Source: Candidatus Thorarchaeota archaeon (GTDB lineage Archaea > Asgardarchaeota > Thorarchaeia > Thorarchaeales > Thorarchaeaceae). From it: DNA of 20,461 nucleotides. Under the pieces are notes generated by a model, which saw only the letters and a list, made by a program, of their open reading frames with translations, did not search any database and was not told the DNA's origin. Both the position numbers and the translations under genes were made by a program. This document shows positions 1-7,576 of the stretch, in pieces. Numbering within the stretch: the stretch's first letter is position 1; each line of letters begins with the position of its first letter. The DNA is taken from contig JAEORN010000185.1 in assembly GCA_016840825.1 (NCBI GenBank), positions 1 through 20,461 on the forward strand, read 5' to 3'.

Positions 1-126
1 AGTACTTCATCCTAACACCTTTACATATCTTTTTCTCTTGGATGAAATCGCATGATTCTTTGGAGTGCTCTGTTGGTTCGGTAGATGTGCAATCAAATCA
101 CATGATAACCTGTGTTGGTTCTTGAC

Positions 127-140
127 AATACAATTGTATT
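127..140. repeat. 14-bp perfect palindrome upstream of the small winged-helix gene
   Basis: The sequence aatacaattgtatt reads the same on both strands. It lies about 60 nt before the ATG at 202. It could be an operator for a dimeric regulator, perhaps autoregulation by the following gene. A single AT-rich palindrome can also occur by chance. Confidence 0.3.
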
Positions 141-201
141 CAAATACCTCCTCGATTTCTATTTCACTTGCTTAATTCATTCAAAACAAGGAGAGAAGAA
201 A

Positions 202-378
202 ATGGACGAAAAGGAATCTGTGTATCAGGCATTTGTCAAGGCTGGAAAGCCACTAAAAGCTGGTGATGTTGCTGAAGCAACTGGAATCGAGAAAGAACAA
301 GTATCCAAGATAATAAAAGATCTGAAGAAGGATGGAAAATTAATTTCACCGAAGAACTGCTATTACGTTCCTGCCTAA
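202..378 (+). CDS. Small winged-helix DNA-binding protein (MarR-like fold), 58 aa
   Basis: This is a one-domain winged-helix protein. Residues 1-15 form a first helix. Residues 18-45 hold the helix-turn-helix, with the pattern AGDVAEATGIEKEQVSKIIK. The wing follows (LKKDGKLISPKNCYYV) and ends almost at the C-terminus. I chose the ATG at 202 because GGAG at 190-193 lies 8 nt before it; the frame is open further upstream but that extension looks nothing like this fold. The protein is about half the length of a usual MarR regulator and lacks dimerisation helices, as is common for small archaeal winged-helix proteins. Its target is unknown. The neighbouring DUF3788 gene converges on it, 29 nt away. 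Confidence 0.75.
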   Translation: MDEKESVYQAFVKAGKPLKAGDVAEATGIEKEQVSKIIKDLKKDGKLISPKNCYYVPA

Positions 379-407
379 TAATGCAATAAATGCAAATTAG
401 CATGGTT

Positions 408-905
408 CTACTCATCTAATTTCCTTGGTTTTCTTTTCAATGCTAGAATCTTCATTATATCTTTAACATCATCAATAGTGATTATTCTGATCCATAACCA
501 CTTTCCATCATGAAGTTTTTCTGCTTCAGACATTATTTTTCCTATTCTGGGGCTTATCTCATCTTGAAGATTCGCAACTTTCTCAATTTCCTTACTACCA
601 AGTACGATTAATACAGTGATAGCACCTCTTTCTGGAAAAAGAGAACATAGAGTCTTACCACTCTTGCGATATCGAATTGTCCATCCGTATTTCTTTCCGT
701 AATATACCGTTTCAGGTTCGAAATCATACCTATCTTCAATATTCTGTTTGAGATTGATCCATACTTTGCTTACCTGCTTTCCGATGAAATCCGTAATAGA
801 ATCCTCAGTCGGAGTATTTGTTCTATCGAGCAAACGCTCTAATTCATGATTCATCTCCATTAGCTCCTTACTTGAACTGACACCTTCTTTATCTTCACGT
901 GGCAT
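408..905 (-). CDS. DUF3788 family protein
   Basis: Recognised as DUF3788 from its central block, where YYGKKYGWTIRYRKSGKT is followed by a CSLFPERGAITVLIVLG segment and the late WLWIRI and DVKDIMKILALKRKP segments. The family is a soluble cytoplasmic protein of about 140-170 residues with no established function. About 35 N-terminal residues form a hydrophilic extension before the conserved part. Two ATGs are close together, at 911 and 905. I prefer 905 because GGAG on the minus strand sits 8 nt before it, but only 2 nt before 911. It appears to be a single-gene transcript, back to back with the CPBP protease gene. No catalytic residues are assignable. Confidence 0.75.
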   Translation of the reverse strand: MPREDKEGVSSSKELMEMNHELERLLDRTNTPTEDSITDFIGKQVSKVWINLKQNIEDRYDFEPETVYYGKKYGWTIRYRKSGKTLCSLFPERGAITVLIVLGSKEIEKVANLQDEISPRIGKIMSEAEKLHDGKWLWIRIITIDDVKDIMKILALKRKPRKLDE

Positions 906-1033
906 TTGCATATCTCCTCGTGTTTTTGTGTTCTATGTTTGATAGCAAGATGCCATAATGACAGGTTGCAAAGCACACTTTTTCGTGATGCATTACTCTA
1001 ACTTTATGAGTAATTAATGCCCATTTCGCTTAG

Positions 1034-1822
1034 ATGATATCTTTGGATGATATAATAAGTAGAAAGATAGCTTTCACTCTTCTAATTGCCTGTACTATTA
1101 GTGTGATTTTAGCTATGCCTGCTATGTTAATAATCCAAGGGGAAATCCTTGCGTTAATCCCTCTTCCATTGGAGTTACTCCTTTTACTTTCAATCTTGCA
1201 GAATATACTACTCTTTAGCATTCTCATCTATCTTGGTATGAAACTGTCCCGAAAGACAGGATTCAAGATTCCTATTCTCGAAAACAGGTTCTCTGAGGGA
1301 AAGATAGAGCTACTATTCAGAAGACACGCAACAATTGCTTTTCTCTCTGGAATGATGGTGGGTCTCTTGATACTAGGATTCGATTTGATATTTGTAAACA
1401 TGGTGGAGAATATCGAGTTACTTAAATCCTATCCAGGAGAGCCAACTCCTGAACTCTGGAAGATGCTTCTTGCTCTACCATATGGCGCAATAGCAGAAGA
1501 AATCGCACTAAGATTCTTTTGCATGACAGCTTTTGTTTGGATTTTCTCTAAAATAAGGAAATCATCTGATAGCGATATTGAGAAAGGTGCTATTTGGATT
1601 GCGATAGTTATTGCAGCCATTCTGTTTGGTGCCAGTCATCTCCCAACAGCTCTCTACTTCATAGGCTTTTCTCCATTTCCTATTCTTAGGATTGTGTTTT
1701 TGAACACACTGGGTGGTATAGTCTTTGGATGGCTTTATTGGAAGTATGGTCTTGAATATGCAATGATTAGTCATCTTGGAATGGATATAGTCCTACACAT
1801 TTTACTGATTCCAGTTATCTAG
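1034..1822 (+). CDS. CPBP family intramembrane metalloprotease (Rce1/Abi type)
   Basis: This is a polytopic membrane protein of the CPBP/Rce1 family, whose members are glutamate-dependent intramembrane proteases. The three family motifs are visible: EExxxR at residues 155-160 (AEEIALRFF), a second motif FGASH with His202, and HLGMD with His247 and Asp251 near the C-terminus. About eight hydrophobic segments are seen, including residues 12-35, 45-68, 100-122, 145-172, 186-210 and 215-240. In bacteria relatives handle peptide maturation, immunity or membrane-protein turnover. In archaea the substrates are mostly unknown and nothing nearby suggests one. No strong ribosome site precedes the ATG. 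The motif TTTATGAG about 30 nt upstream would suit a nearly leaderless mRNA. Confidence 0.85.
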   Translation: MISLDDIISRKIAFTLLIACTISVILAMPAMLIIQGEILALIPLPLELLLLLSILQNILLFSILIYLGMKLSRKTGFKIPILENRFSEGKIELLFRRHATIAFLSGMMVGLLILGFDLIFVNMVENIELLKSYPGEPTPELWKMLLALPYGAIAEEIALRFFCMTAFVWIFSKIRKSSDSDIEKGAIWIAIVIAAILFGASHLPTALYFIGFSPFPILRIVFLNTLGGIVFGWLYWKYGLEYAMISHLGMDIVLHILLIPVI

Positions 1823-1871
1823 TTTGAAATACCATTACTGCAATGATTTCATAGGATCGTGTAGCATCCGC

Positions 1872-1898
1872 TCAATATTCAATATCCACCTATATTGA
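1872..1898. repeat. Inverted repeat built from the unit ATTCAATAT
   Basis: Two overlapping copies of tcaatat (1872-1885) are followed after six bases by atattga (1892-1898), giving a 7-bp stem with the loop ccacct. It lies 50 nt past the CPBP stop and about 155 nt before the ACR3 start. It has no T-run after it, so it is not an obvious terminator. The same unit recurs in the promoter of the NifX/MinD operon near 15820-15851. The rest of the gap 1823-2005 shows only a short cggatt/aatccg inverted repeat at 1921-1942. Confidence 0.3.
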
Positions 1899-1993
1899 TT
1901 CTTAGGGATTCAATGGCCACCGGATTCCCCCGAAGTAATCCGATTGCTTTGAGTTCATCTTTTCTTTAAACCCTATTCAGTTTAATCTGACAG

Positions 1994-2047
1994 ACTTCGA
2001 ACATATTTATATATCGCGATAATTCGATAATTGAACGGCCGTCGAAG
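1994..2047 (+). promoter_or_regulatory. Promoter and likely operator of the arsenite permease gene
   Basis: A TATA box (tttatatat, 2006-2014) lies 40 nt before the ATG at 2054, predicting a short leader of 15-20 nt. Immediately downstream, where initiation would occur, the 8-mer cgataatt occurs twice in tandem (2017-2032). The whole region is flanked by the inverted pair cttcga (1994-1999) and tcgaag (2042-2047). Repeats overlapping the start point suit a repressor such as ArsR, but no arsR gene is in the window, so the regulator is inferred. Confidence 0.6.
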
Positions 2048-2053
2048 TGTAGC

Positions 2054-3106
2054 ATGGGGAAACTCGAGATGACCGAAGACGAAGCATCAATCGATGAGAA
2101 GAAACTTGGTATATTTGAGAAATACTTGCCACTTTGGGTCGCAGTGTGCATGATTCTTGGAATCGTTCTATCACAAGTGGTTCCAGGCATAAGCGAAACA
2201 ATTGATTCTTGGAAAATCGGTCAGATATCAATACCAATTGGAATATGCCTTTTCCTGATGATGTATCCGGCCATGCTAAATATTCAATCCTCTGAATTGA
2301 AACGACTGGGAAAGAATCCCAAACCGATCATCTTGACCATCATTTCTAATTGGATCATATCTCCTATTGTAGGATTCATTCTTGCAAATCTATTTCTCAC
2401 GGGGTACGAACAGCTAATAGTAGCAATAATTCTTCTTTCCTCAAGTCCATGCACAGCAATGGTTTTAGTATGGGGATATCTTGCTGAAGGAAATCAAGAA
2501 CAAAACGTCATCAATACAAGTCTTAACACTGTAACTATTCTTTTCCTTTATGCTCCTGTTGTTGCACTATTGACAGGTATCGCAGAAATACCACTAGATC
2601 GTTGGGCTTTATTCATCTCGGTTCTTGTGTTCATTGGTATTCCTTTGATATTGGGCTTGGTGAGTCGAAGGTCATTGGTTAGCTTGAAAGGACTGGATTG
2701 GTTTGAGAAGAAATATCGTCCCGCGGTTGGAAAGATTGCGCTTTTGGCATTGCTAACTACACTCATTGTGCTTTTCTCATTGAATGGACAGGTGATGTTG
2801 GAAAATCCTGATCTATTGGCCTTGATTTCAGTTCCTCTACTTGTTGGATTTGCGTTAGTTGTTGGATATAATCTCCTTATCACTCGAGCGTCAAATCTAG
2901 CATATCGAGAAGGCATAATCACAGTGATAATTGGCTCCTCAAGTCATTTTGAGATAGCAATCGCAACAGCAATCTCAATCTATGGCGTTGGATCTCTAGC
3001 TGCTCTTGGTACGACCATGGGATTGTTCTGGGAAGTTCCAATTATGCTGGGATTAGTATATCTTGGCAAGTATCTTCGCGGTAAGCAATTTTGGAAGGAA
3101 GAATAG
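2054..3106 (+). CDS. acr3: ACR3-family arsenite efflux permease
   Basis: This is an integral membrane antiporter of the ACR3 (BART superfamily) group that exports arsenite from the cytoplasm. The family signature is clear: Cys133 in SSPCTAMVLVWGYLAEGNQ, the essential-cysteine segment of ACR3 proteins, and Glu300 in SSHFEIAIATAI near the second discontinuous helix. About ten hydrophobic segments are spread over residues 24-340, as expected, and 350 aa is the usual length. A 23-residue acidic N-terminal tail precedes the first helix. An ATG further in the tail (residue 6) is a possible alternative start. The promoter carries repeats suggestive of arsenic-responsive control. The next gene, a small thioredoxin-fold protein 62 nt downstream, is probably co-transcribed. 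Confidence 0.9.
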   Translation: MGKLEMTEDEASIDEKKLGIFEKYLPLWVAVCMILGIVLSQVVPGISETIDSWKIGQISIPIGICLFLMMYPAMLNIQSSELKRLGKNPKPIILTIISNWIISPIVGFILANLFLTGYEQLIVAIILLSSSPCTAMVLVWGYLAEGNQEQNVINTSLNTVTILFLYAPVVALLTGIAEIPLDRWALFISVLVFIGIPLILGLVSRRSLVSLKGLDWFEKKYRPAVGKIALLALLTTLIVLFSLNGQVMLENPDLLALISVPLLVGFALVVGYNLLITRASNLAYREGIITVIIGSSSHFEIAIATAISIYGVGSLAALGTTMGLFWEVPIMLGLVYLGKYLRGKQFWKEE

Positions 3107-3168
3107 ATGTCCCCTAATGTTGTGCGTTCTATAGACTGTGACACACTGTAATCTCTCTAAGGAGCGTC

Positions 3169-3444
3169 ATGAGAATGAAGGAGAAGATTCAGATACGGGT
3201 GTATCTGCCTGCTGGAGCATGTTCTTGTAGTCAAAGCGGTTTCTTAGAGAGAATAAACAAAGCAATTCAATTCTTCAGAAATGATGTGGAATGCAGTTTC
3301 CATTCAGCAGCAGATGCAAGCGCGAAGGAATACGGTGTCGGATATCGAGGTGTTGTCATAGGGAACCGATGTATAGGTGTTAATCCTACTACAGACCAAA
3401 TTGAATCCGCAATACGTCTTGAGCTAGAGAGGAATAGCAAGTAA
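3169..3444 (+). CDS. Small thioredoxin-fold protein with a CxC motif, downstream of acr3
   Basis: The 91-residue protein has the outline of a thioredoxin fold. It begins with a first strand (IQIRVYLPA), then Cys18-Ser-Cys20 where thioredoxins carry CxxC, then a helix. A second strand holds Cys42, and the closing GYRGVVIGNRCIGV resembles the cis-Pro/strand region but holds Cys68 and lacks an obvious cis-proline. Four cysteines in so small a protein next to an arsenite exporter suggest thiol binding or transfer of As(III), by analogy with ArsD, which has a thioredoxin-like fold and three cysteines. This role is inferred, and a disulfide-redox role is equally possible. GGAG at 3161-3164 lies 4 nt before the ATG at 3169 and 10 nt before that at 3175, so the start may be either. 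Confidence 0.6.
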   Translation: MRMKEKIQIRVYLPAGACSCSQSGFLERINKAIQFFRNDVECSFHSAADASAKEYGVGYRGVVIGNRCIGVNPTTDQIESAIRLELERNSK

Positions 3445-3523
3445 GGGTGTATTCACTATACTTGAAAAGGAAACATACATATTCCAGCAGATTTCAGAAG
3501 GAAAATCGAGGATTGAACATCAA

Positions 3524-4372
3524 ATGACGTCTCACACCATAGTAATTGGTGATAGTAGACAAATGGAAGAGTTAGAAGATAATTCTGTTCATCTTATAGT
3601 TACATCTCCCCCGTATTGGAACCTGAAGGATTATGGAAATGAAAATGGAAGCACTATTGGCCATAATCCAAATTCCTATGAAGAATACCTAGAATCTCTC
3701 TTTGATGTATTCCGTGAATGTGTACGAGTTTTGGTGCCCGATGGAAAAATATGCATCAATATAATGCCTATTTTCCTCACGGGAAGACAAACTAAATTCA
3801 AGAGAAGGGTGACTAAGACTGTACTAACTGATTTTGAACACTTTATGGATTCAATGGGGAATATGTATTTTCATTCACTCTACATTTGGGATAAAAGAAA
3901 AGCAGTCCGCTTCAGTTCATGGGGTTCTTACCCGTATCCTCCAAATATGCTCTCATCCTTTCCATATGAATGGATTATTGTCTTCGCAAAAGGTGGAAAA
4001 CGGAGAGCAGTATCGAAAAAAGTCAAAGAAGCTTCTAAAATCACACATCAGGAGTTTACGGATTGGTGTCAGAATTCATTGTGGGATTTCTCTCCAACCT
4101 CGGCAAAAAAGGAGAATCATCCTGCTCCATTTCCAGAAGAACTGCCTCTAAGATGCATTAAGTTGCTCTCCTTTGTTGGAGATACTATCTTAGACCCATT
4201 CCTTGGTAGCGGAACAACAATGAAAGTGGCTAAGGAACTTGGAAGAAACTCGATTGGCTATGAAATCAACTCTGATTATCTACCAACCATCAAGGCGAAG
4301 ATTGGATATCAACACCAGACATCGGAGAGCGATTTTACTTACCAGATAATAACTCGAGAGGTTTCAAGATAA
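3524..4372 (+). CDS. Beta-class DNA methyltransferase, probable N4-cytosine type
   Basis: This is a SAM-dependent DNA methyltransferase of the exocyclic-amino group. The catalytic motif TSPPYW is at residues 27-32 and the SAM-binding motif DPFLGSGTT at 224-232. It is preceded by HPAPFPEELPLRCIKLLS, the motif X helix region. The order IV, then X and I, defines the beta class. SPPYW followed by NLKDYG is typical of N4-cytosine enzymes such as the M.PvuII group, so m4C is more likely than m6A. The target recognition part is probably residues 85-195. It is intact at 282 aa, normal for the class. No restriction endonuclease gene is adjacent; instead a second methyltransferase gene converges on it 39 nt away. 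Confidence 0.88.
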   Translation: MTSHTIVIGDSRQMEELEDNSVHLIVTSPPYWNLKDYGNENGSTIGHNPNSYEEYLESLFDVFRECVRVLVPDGKICINIMPIFLTGRQTKFKRRVTKTVLTDFEHFMDSMGNMYFHSLYIWDKRKAVRFSSWGSYPYPPNMLSSFPYEWIIVFAKGGKRRAVSKKVKEASKITHQEFTDWCQNSLWDFSPTSAKKENHPAPFPEELPLRCIKLLSFVGDTILDPFLGSGTTMKVAKELGRNSIGYEINSDYLPTIKAKIGYQHQTSESDFTYQIITREVSR

Positions 4373-4411
4373 TGCAACTGTAATCATAAATGAAAGCAAT
4401 CTTTGATTGAT

Positions 4412-5554
4412 TCATAACCTTGATTTATCCCACACAACGATCTGTTCCTTTCTTATTGTTCTGTTTATAGAATCCCAAATTTGACTACTCGAACCCGTAT
4501 ACTCTCTTTCTACAATGTACGTTGGTTTCCAATCAGTTAAATCTGTGAAAAACTCGCCTCCATTTATCACACCGTCTTTAGTTTTCTTATCCCCTACCAC
4601 AAAGACAACAAGTGCGGTATCTGTGGTCACAATGTCAATCTCTTTCATTGCTTTCCGCATATCTTCCTCGTAGCTCGAAAATTTCTGTGTCAAACCATCC
4701 CTTATTTCGGCTCTGTCCTCACCTATGATTGAATATACAATCCTCCCATAATATGATGTATAATCAAGGGAATCAAAATAAGGTGGGCTTGTGTATACAA
4801 TATCTATACTATTTTTATCAATGATTTTCGAAAGTTCTCTAGCATCATGTTGAAAAATCCTACAGCGTGCAACATGCTCAATAGAGCTGCTATGTTTCCT
4901 TGCCTTCTTAGAGAGAACATCGAAGAAATCAATCTCTCTATGAGGTTTAATGATTTTTCCAATGGAGTTTGAAGACCATTTATAATGATTACAAGCACGT
5001 GCTGCAAGTGCGATAGATCCAAAATATGCTGCTTTCTGATAGTCTGTCAGGTCTTCATAGAAATGCTGAATACTCATAATATGATTTGCAGTTCTAGGAT
5101 GGAAGTATTGTCTTGCGAAGTCTGGCATCTCGTCTGGGTTTCCTAACTCTGCCGCTTCTTTGATTAGGTTCTTCAAGTCCTCCAACATTTCCTTTCTGTT
5201 CAATGGTTGGGTTTTTCCCTTGGCTATGATTACAGCTAATGGATTATTGTCCACGCCAATTGTATCCAATCCCCACCTTTGCGCTTCATAAACGATTGTT
5301 CCAGAACCGCAGAATGGATCAAGTAATCTCTTGTCGCGTGGAAACTGTTGAATCATACTCGTGGCATCTATTGCTGACATTTTTCCTCGATATGGATAAA
5401 TTCCATGGATTGAAGAAGGATTATTGACACTCTCAAGACGTCGAAAGGTGAGTCTAGTGGGACTATCTGTAATCGCATCGTGTGTTTGCTGAATCCCAAT
5501 CTCAGACTCCTTATTGTTCACTAGAGATAACTCCCAATCCAAATGAGGTTTCAC
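4412..5554 (-). CDS. DNA methyltransferase with motif order I then IV (SPPYF)
   Basis: This is a second SAM-dependent nucleic-acid methylase, unrelated in layout to its convergent neighbour. SAM-binding DPFCGSGT lies at residues 79-86, and GVDNNPLA follows at 100-107 as the acidic SAM-ribose loop. The catalytic TSPPYF is at 255-260. Upstream, HGIYPYRGKMSAIDA (50-64) matches the motif often seen before motif I in N4-cytosine/N6-adenine methylases. About 165 residues between motifs I and IV probably hold target recognition, and the order is the reverse of the beta class. An RNA target cannot be excluded, because motif I resembles that of tRNA G10 methylases, but SPPY favours DNA. It starts at GTG; no SD is seen and the TATA spacing suggests a leaderless mRNA. 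Confidence 0.8.
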   Translation of the reverse strand: MKPHLDWELSLVNNKESEIGIQQTHDAITDSPTRLTFRRLESVNNPSSIHGIYPYRGKMSAIDATSMIQQFPRDKRLLDPFCGSGTIVYEAQRWGLDTIGVDNNPLAVIIAKGKTQPLNRKEMLEDLKNLIKEAAELGNPDEMPDFARQYFHPRTANHIMSIQHFYEDLTDYQKAAYFGSIALAARACNHYKWSSNSIGKIIKPHREIDFFDVLSKKARKHSSSIEHVARCRIFQHDARELSKIIDKNSIDIVYTSPPYFDSLDYTSYYGRIVYSIIGEDRAEIRDGLTQKFSSYEEDMRKAMKEIDIVTTDTALVVFVVGDKKTKDGVINGGEFFTDLTDWKPTYIVEREYTGSSSQIWDSINRTIRKEQIVVWDKSRL

Positions 5555-5572
5555 TTACTGAATTTCTTTCAA

Positions 5573-5580
5573 GTTATAAA
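5573..5580 (-). promoter_or_regulatory. TATA box of the 380-aa methyltransferase gene
   Basis: On the minus strand the motif TTTATAAC is centred about 24 nt before the GTG start at 5554. Transcription would begin at or within a few bases of the start codon, which explains the missing ribosome binding site. The rest of the 220-bp gap (5555-5774) holds no convincing gene or RNA. Confidence 0.45.
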
Positions 5581-5774
5581 AGGAACTCGGAATGTGGACT
5601 TAAGCAAATTGAATAGGAGAATCATAGTCAGCAAGCGTTGCACACCATACTGCCATTACAACAAGCTTGTATTGACAAGTAGCATCAAATTTCTTCTGGC
5701 AAATTCCTTTTGCAAAAGTCCAAGTTTATGAGAAATTACAACAATATCTCATTGTAGACTTCATGATTGTTCAA

Positions 5775-6872
5775 TCAGTAATGCTTTTGCAATTCTCTCA
5801 AAGGTTCATGTAGCAGCCATTCATCATCACTCTTCCAGTTTCCTTCAGCACTGATATTCTCAGGATAGAACCAATATAGTCTGCTATGGTTTCTTACAGT
5901 ATCCATGGTGAAGACTTGAAGCGATGGCAATTTTGTCCATAGAGCATAGAATAGACTATGTTCGTGTGAGGGAGGCATTCTTCCCCATAGTAGGAATCCC
6001 CCTCTTTCCAGTAGATCAATAGCAAGTGGGAAAGGTGGGGCTAATTTTGATAGTAATGCATTATAGATCGTCGCTCTATTATCATCTGATGCATCAGGAC
6101 AATAGAACAGCTTTGTTGATGAGATATCAAATCTTGACCTATCGATTTGAGCACGAATCGAATCTATGTAGTTCTCTCTGACTAGAATCATCTTTCGACT
6201 GATTGTACTCTGAGAAAGTGAGAGTTCCGCCTCAAGTTCACTTTGACTTACATCAGCATTGGCAGTCATTCGTCTGAGAATCTCAAGTTCGACACCTGAG
6301 GGCAAGGAATCTACTGGTTCGTTTTTCAGAGCAATATCAGGTAGTTTGTTAGATACGGAACAAATTTCCTCTAACCAAGGGTACCAGTCATATTTCCAAG
6401 ACATGGATGTCGAATCATACTTCTGGAGGTTGGTTGTTGTGGACAGTCTATAGCCTGTGCTTTTTCCCATAACATACCCCTTTGATATCCCCATCTTTTG
6501 CAATTCTTGAAAGAATCTATGAAGTAGTAGTTCTGCTTTGGGAGGGATATCAAACTGTGCAAATACACCTGCGAAGGGCCCGTAGATTCTTGATCTATAA
6601 TGTGTATAAGGATGCAAGTCGCATGCTTGTTCCAGCTGCAGAATCTCCTTCTCAGATGCTGCTTTGAAGAAGATAACATGTCTTTCTAATCCTAGGTGTA
6701 ATGAATTGAAGACTGCAATTGGATTTGATAGGATCTTTGCCTTTCTGAGTTTTTGAAGGTGTTTTTTTGCAGTCACCCAACTTGTATTTGCTTTGATAGC
6801 CAATTCTCGTATTGTAATTGTCGGACTCAGTTCGATGATTTGGAGAAGCCTAATGTCAAGGTCGGAAAGCAT
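5775..6872 (-). CDS. Transcriptional regulator with two winged-helix segments (Lrp/AsnC-like)
   Basis: A cytoplasmic DNA-binding regulator. The N-terminal winged helix covers residues 1-50, and its recognition helix contains TIRELAIKANTSWVTAKKHLQKLR, which I quote only as the region near residues 20-43. A second winged helix is seen around residues 190-240, with QSELEAELSLSQSTISRKM as its helix-turn-helix. Each is followed by about 120 residues of mixed alpha/beta sequence that could be a ligand-sensing domain, so the protein looks like an internal duplication of an Lrp-type unit. The frame opens at a TTG (6881). I prefer the ATG at 6872 because the TATA box at 6898-6905 puts transcription start near 6877 and GGTGA lies just before it. 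Ligand and targets are unknown. Confidence 0.75.
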   Translation of the reverse strand: MLSDLDIRLLQIIELSPTITIRELAIKANTSWVTAKKHLQKLRKAKILSNPIAVFNSLHLGLERHVIFFKAASEKEILQLEQACDLHPYTHYRSRIYGPFAGVFAQFDIPPKAELLLHRFFQELQKMGISKGYVMGKSTGYRLSTTTNLQKYDSTSMSWKYDWYPWLEEICSVSNKLPDIALKNEPVDSLPSGVELEILRRMTANADVSQSELEAELSLSQSTISRKMILVRENYIDSIRAQIDRSRFDISSTKLFYCPDASDDNRATIYNALLSKLAPPFPLAIDLLERGGFLLWGRMPPSHEHSLFYALWTKLPSLQVFTMDTVRNHSRLYWFYPENISAEGNWKSDDEWLLHEPLRELQKHY

Positions 6873-6897
6873 TTCACCCAAGCATTGTACACCTGCC

Positions 6898-6905
6898 TAG
6901 ATATA
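6898..6905 (-). promoter_or_regulatory. TATA box of the two-winged-helix regulator
   Basis: The minus-strand motif CTATATCT lies about 26-33 nt before the ATG at 6872. It predicts a very short or absent leader, consistent with the weak spacing of the GGTGA next to that ATG. Confidence 0.45.
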
Positions 6906-6942
6906 GTTCAGTGTCTTTGATTTCATCTGTGTAGCATATCCA

Positions 6943-7428
6943 TCAGAATACCAGGTATACACATGGATCAGCATCTCCAGACCCTTCTGGAGGATCAAAA
7001 ATGTATTCTGCAGTAACATAAACTGTACCAGTACTATGTACCTGCAATTCCAAACTGAAAATATAGTCCCCTGGCTCTATAGCATGATCATACATGTAGA
7101 TACTGCAATGAAGCGTAGTGAGACAACCAATGATGTTGAATGAATAGCGATAACCTAACCCTGAAGGTAACGTAAGAGAAACAGTGACATTCAGATTGTA
7201 TTTCTCAGCTCCATTAAGTAAGACATTGAAACGCCCCACAATATCATTTTCATAATCCTCTCCATCCGCATCTGCATATTCTACTGAGAGGATTACAAGT
7301 GACGCATCTAATGTGTTTTCTATGCTTGTCGAACCCACCCTATGAGCAGAGATTGGCTTTACAACACCAAATAGTATTAGGAATAAAATCGAACAGGTCA
7401 AGATCTTTAGTATGGACTCTCTAGGCAT
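6943..7428 (-). CDS. Small exported protein of unknown function, 161 aa
   Basis: I do not recognise the family. The N-terminus is a clear Sec signal peptide: a charged start, a hydrophobic core over residues 7-23, and probable cleavage after ISA at residue 28. The mature part is about 130 residues, rich in beta-strand-like sequence with alternating hydrophobic residues. It has four potential N-glycosylation or Asn-rich turns and three cysteines (102, 108, 156) that could form a disulfide. The C-terminus has no second membrane segment. I moved the start inward from an upstream frame opening to the ATG at 7428 because GGTGGG sits 4 nt before it and a TATA box at 7461-7470 leaves room only for this start. 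It is divergent from the subtilase gene. Confidence 0.65.
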   Translation of the reverse strand: MPRESILKILTCSILFLILFGVVKPISAHRVGSTSIENTLDASLVILSVEYADADGEDYENDIVGRFNVLLNGAEKYNLNVTVSLTLPSGLGYRYSFNIIGCLTTLHCSIYMYDHAIEPGDYIFSLELQVHSTGTVYVTAEYIFDPPEGSGDADPCVYLVF

Positions 7429-7460
7429 AATTCCCACCATATGCAATGAAGCAAAGGGTG

Positions 7461-7470
7461 ATATATTAAC
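7461..7470 (-). promoter_or_regulatory. TATA box of the small exported protein gene
   Basis: The minus-strand motif gttaatatat is 33-42 nt before the ATG at 7428, which predicts a leader of about 10-15 nt carrying the GGTGGG ribosome site. It decides the start choice for this gene. Confidence 0.5.
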
Positions 7471-7533
7471 CATTTGACCCATCACTTCATAATCCATGCA
7501 TGGGTAGAAATTATACATATTTTCGATTTTCTA

Positions 7534-7543
7534 TTTATTATAC
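7534..7543 (+). promoter_or_regulatory. TATA box of the subtilase gene
   Basis: The motif tttattatac lies about 75 nt before the chosen ATG. Initiation about 25 nt downstream, near 7563-7567, gives a leader of roughly 50 nt, long for an archaeal gene. That leader includes the hairpin at 7577-7596. Confidence 0.45.
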
Positions 7544-7576
7544 CCAAGTCTTATTAGGATGTTGTGTGCCATTTTC

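Noticed and set aside
47..121. Twice-occurring catgat...tgttggttc module near the left edge
   Set aside because: The copies (tgttggttc at 71-79 and 113-121) differ in spacing, number only two and may partly lie in an upstream gene's 3' end; not a CRISPR or clear operator.
5543..5731. 62-codon frame in the gap before the 380-aa methyltransferase
   Set aside because: It overlaps that gene's promoter, has no ribosome site and no recognisable composition or family.
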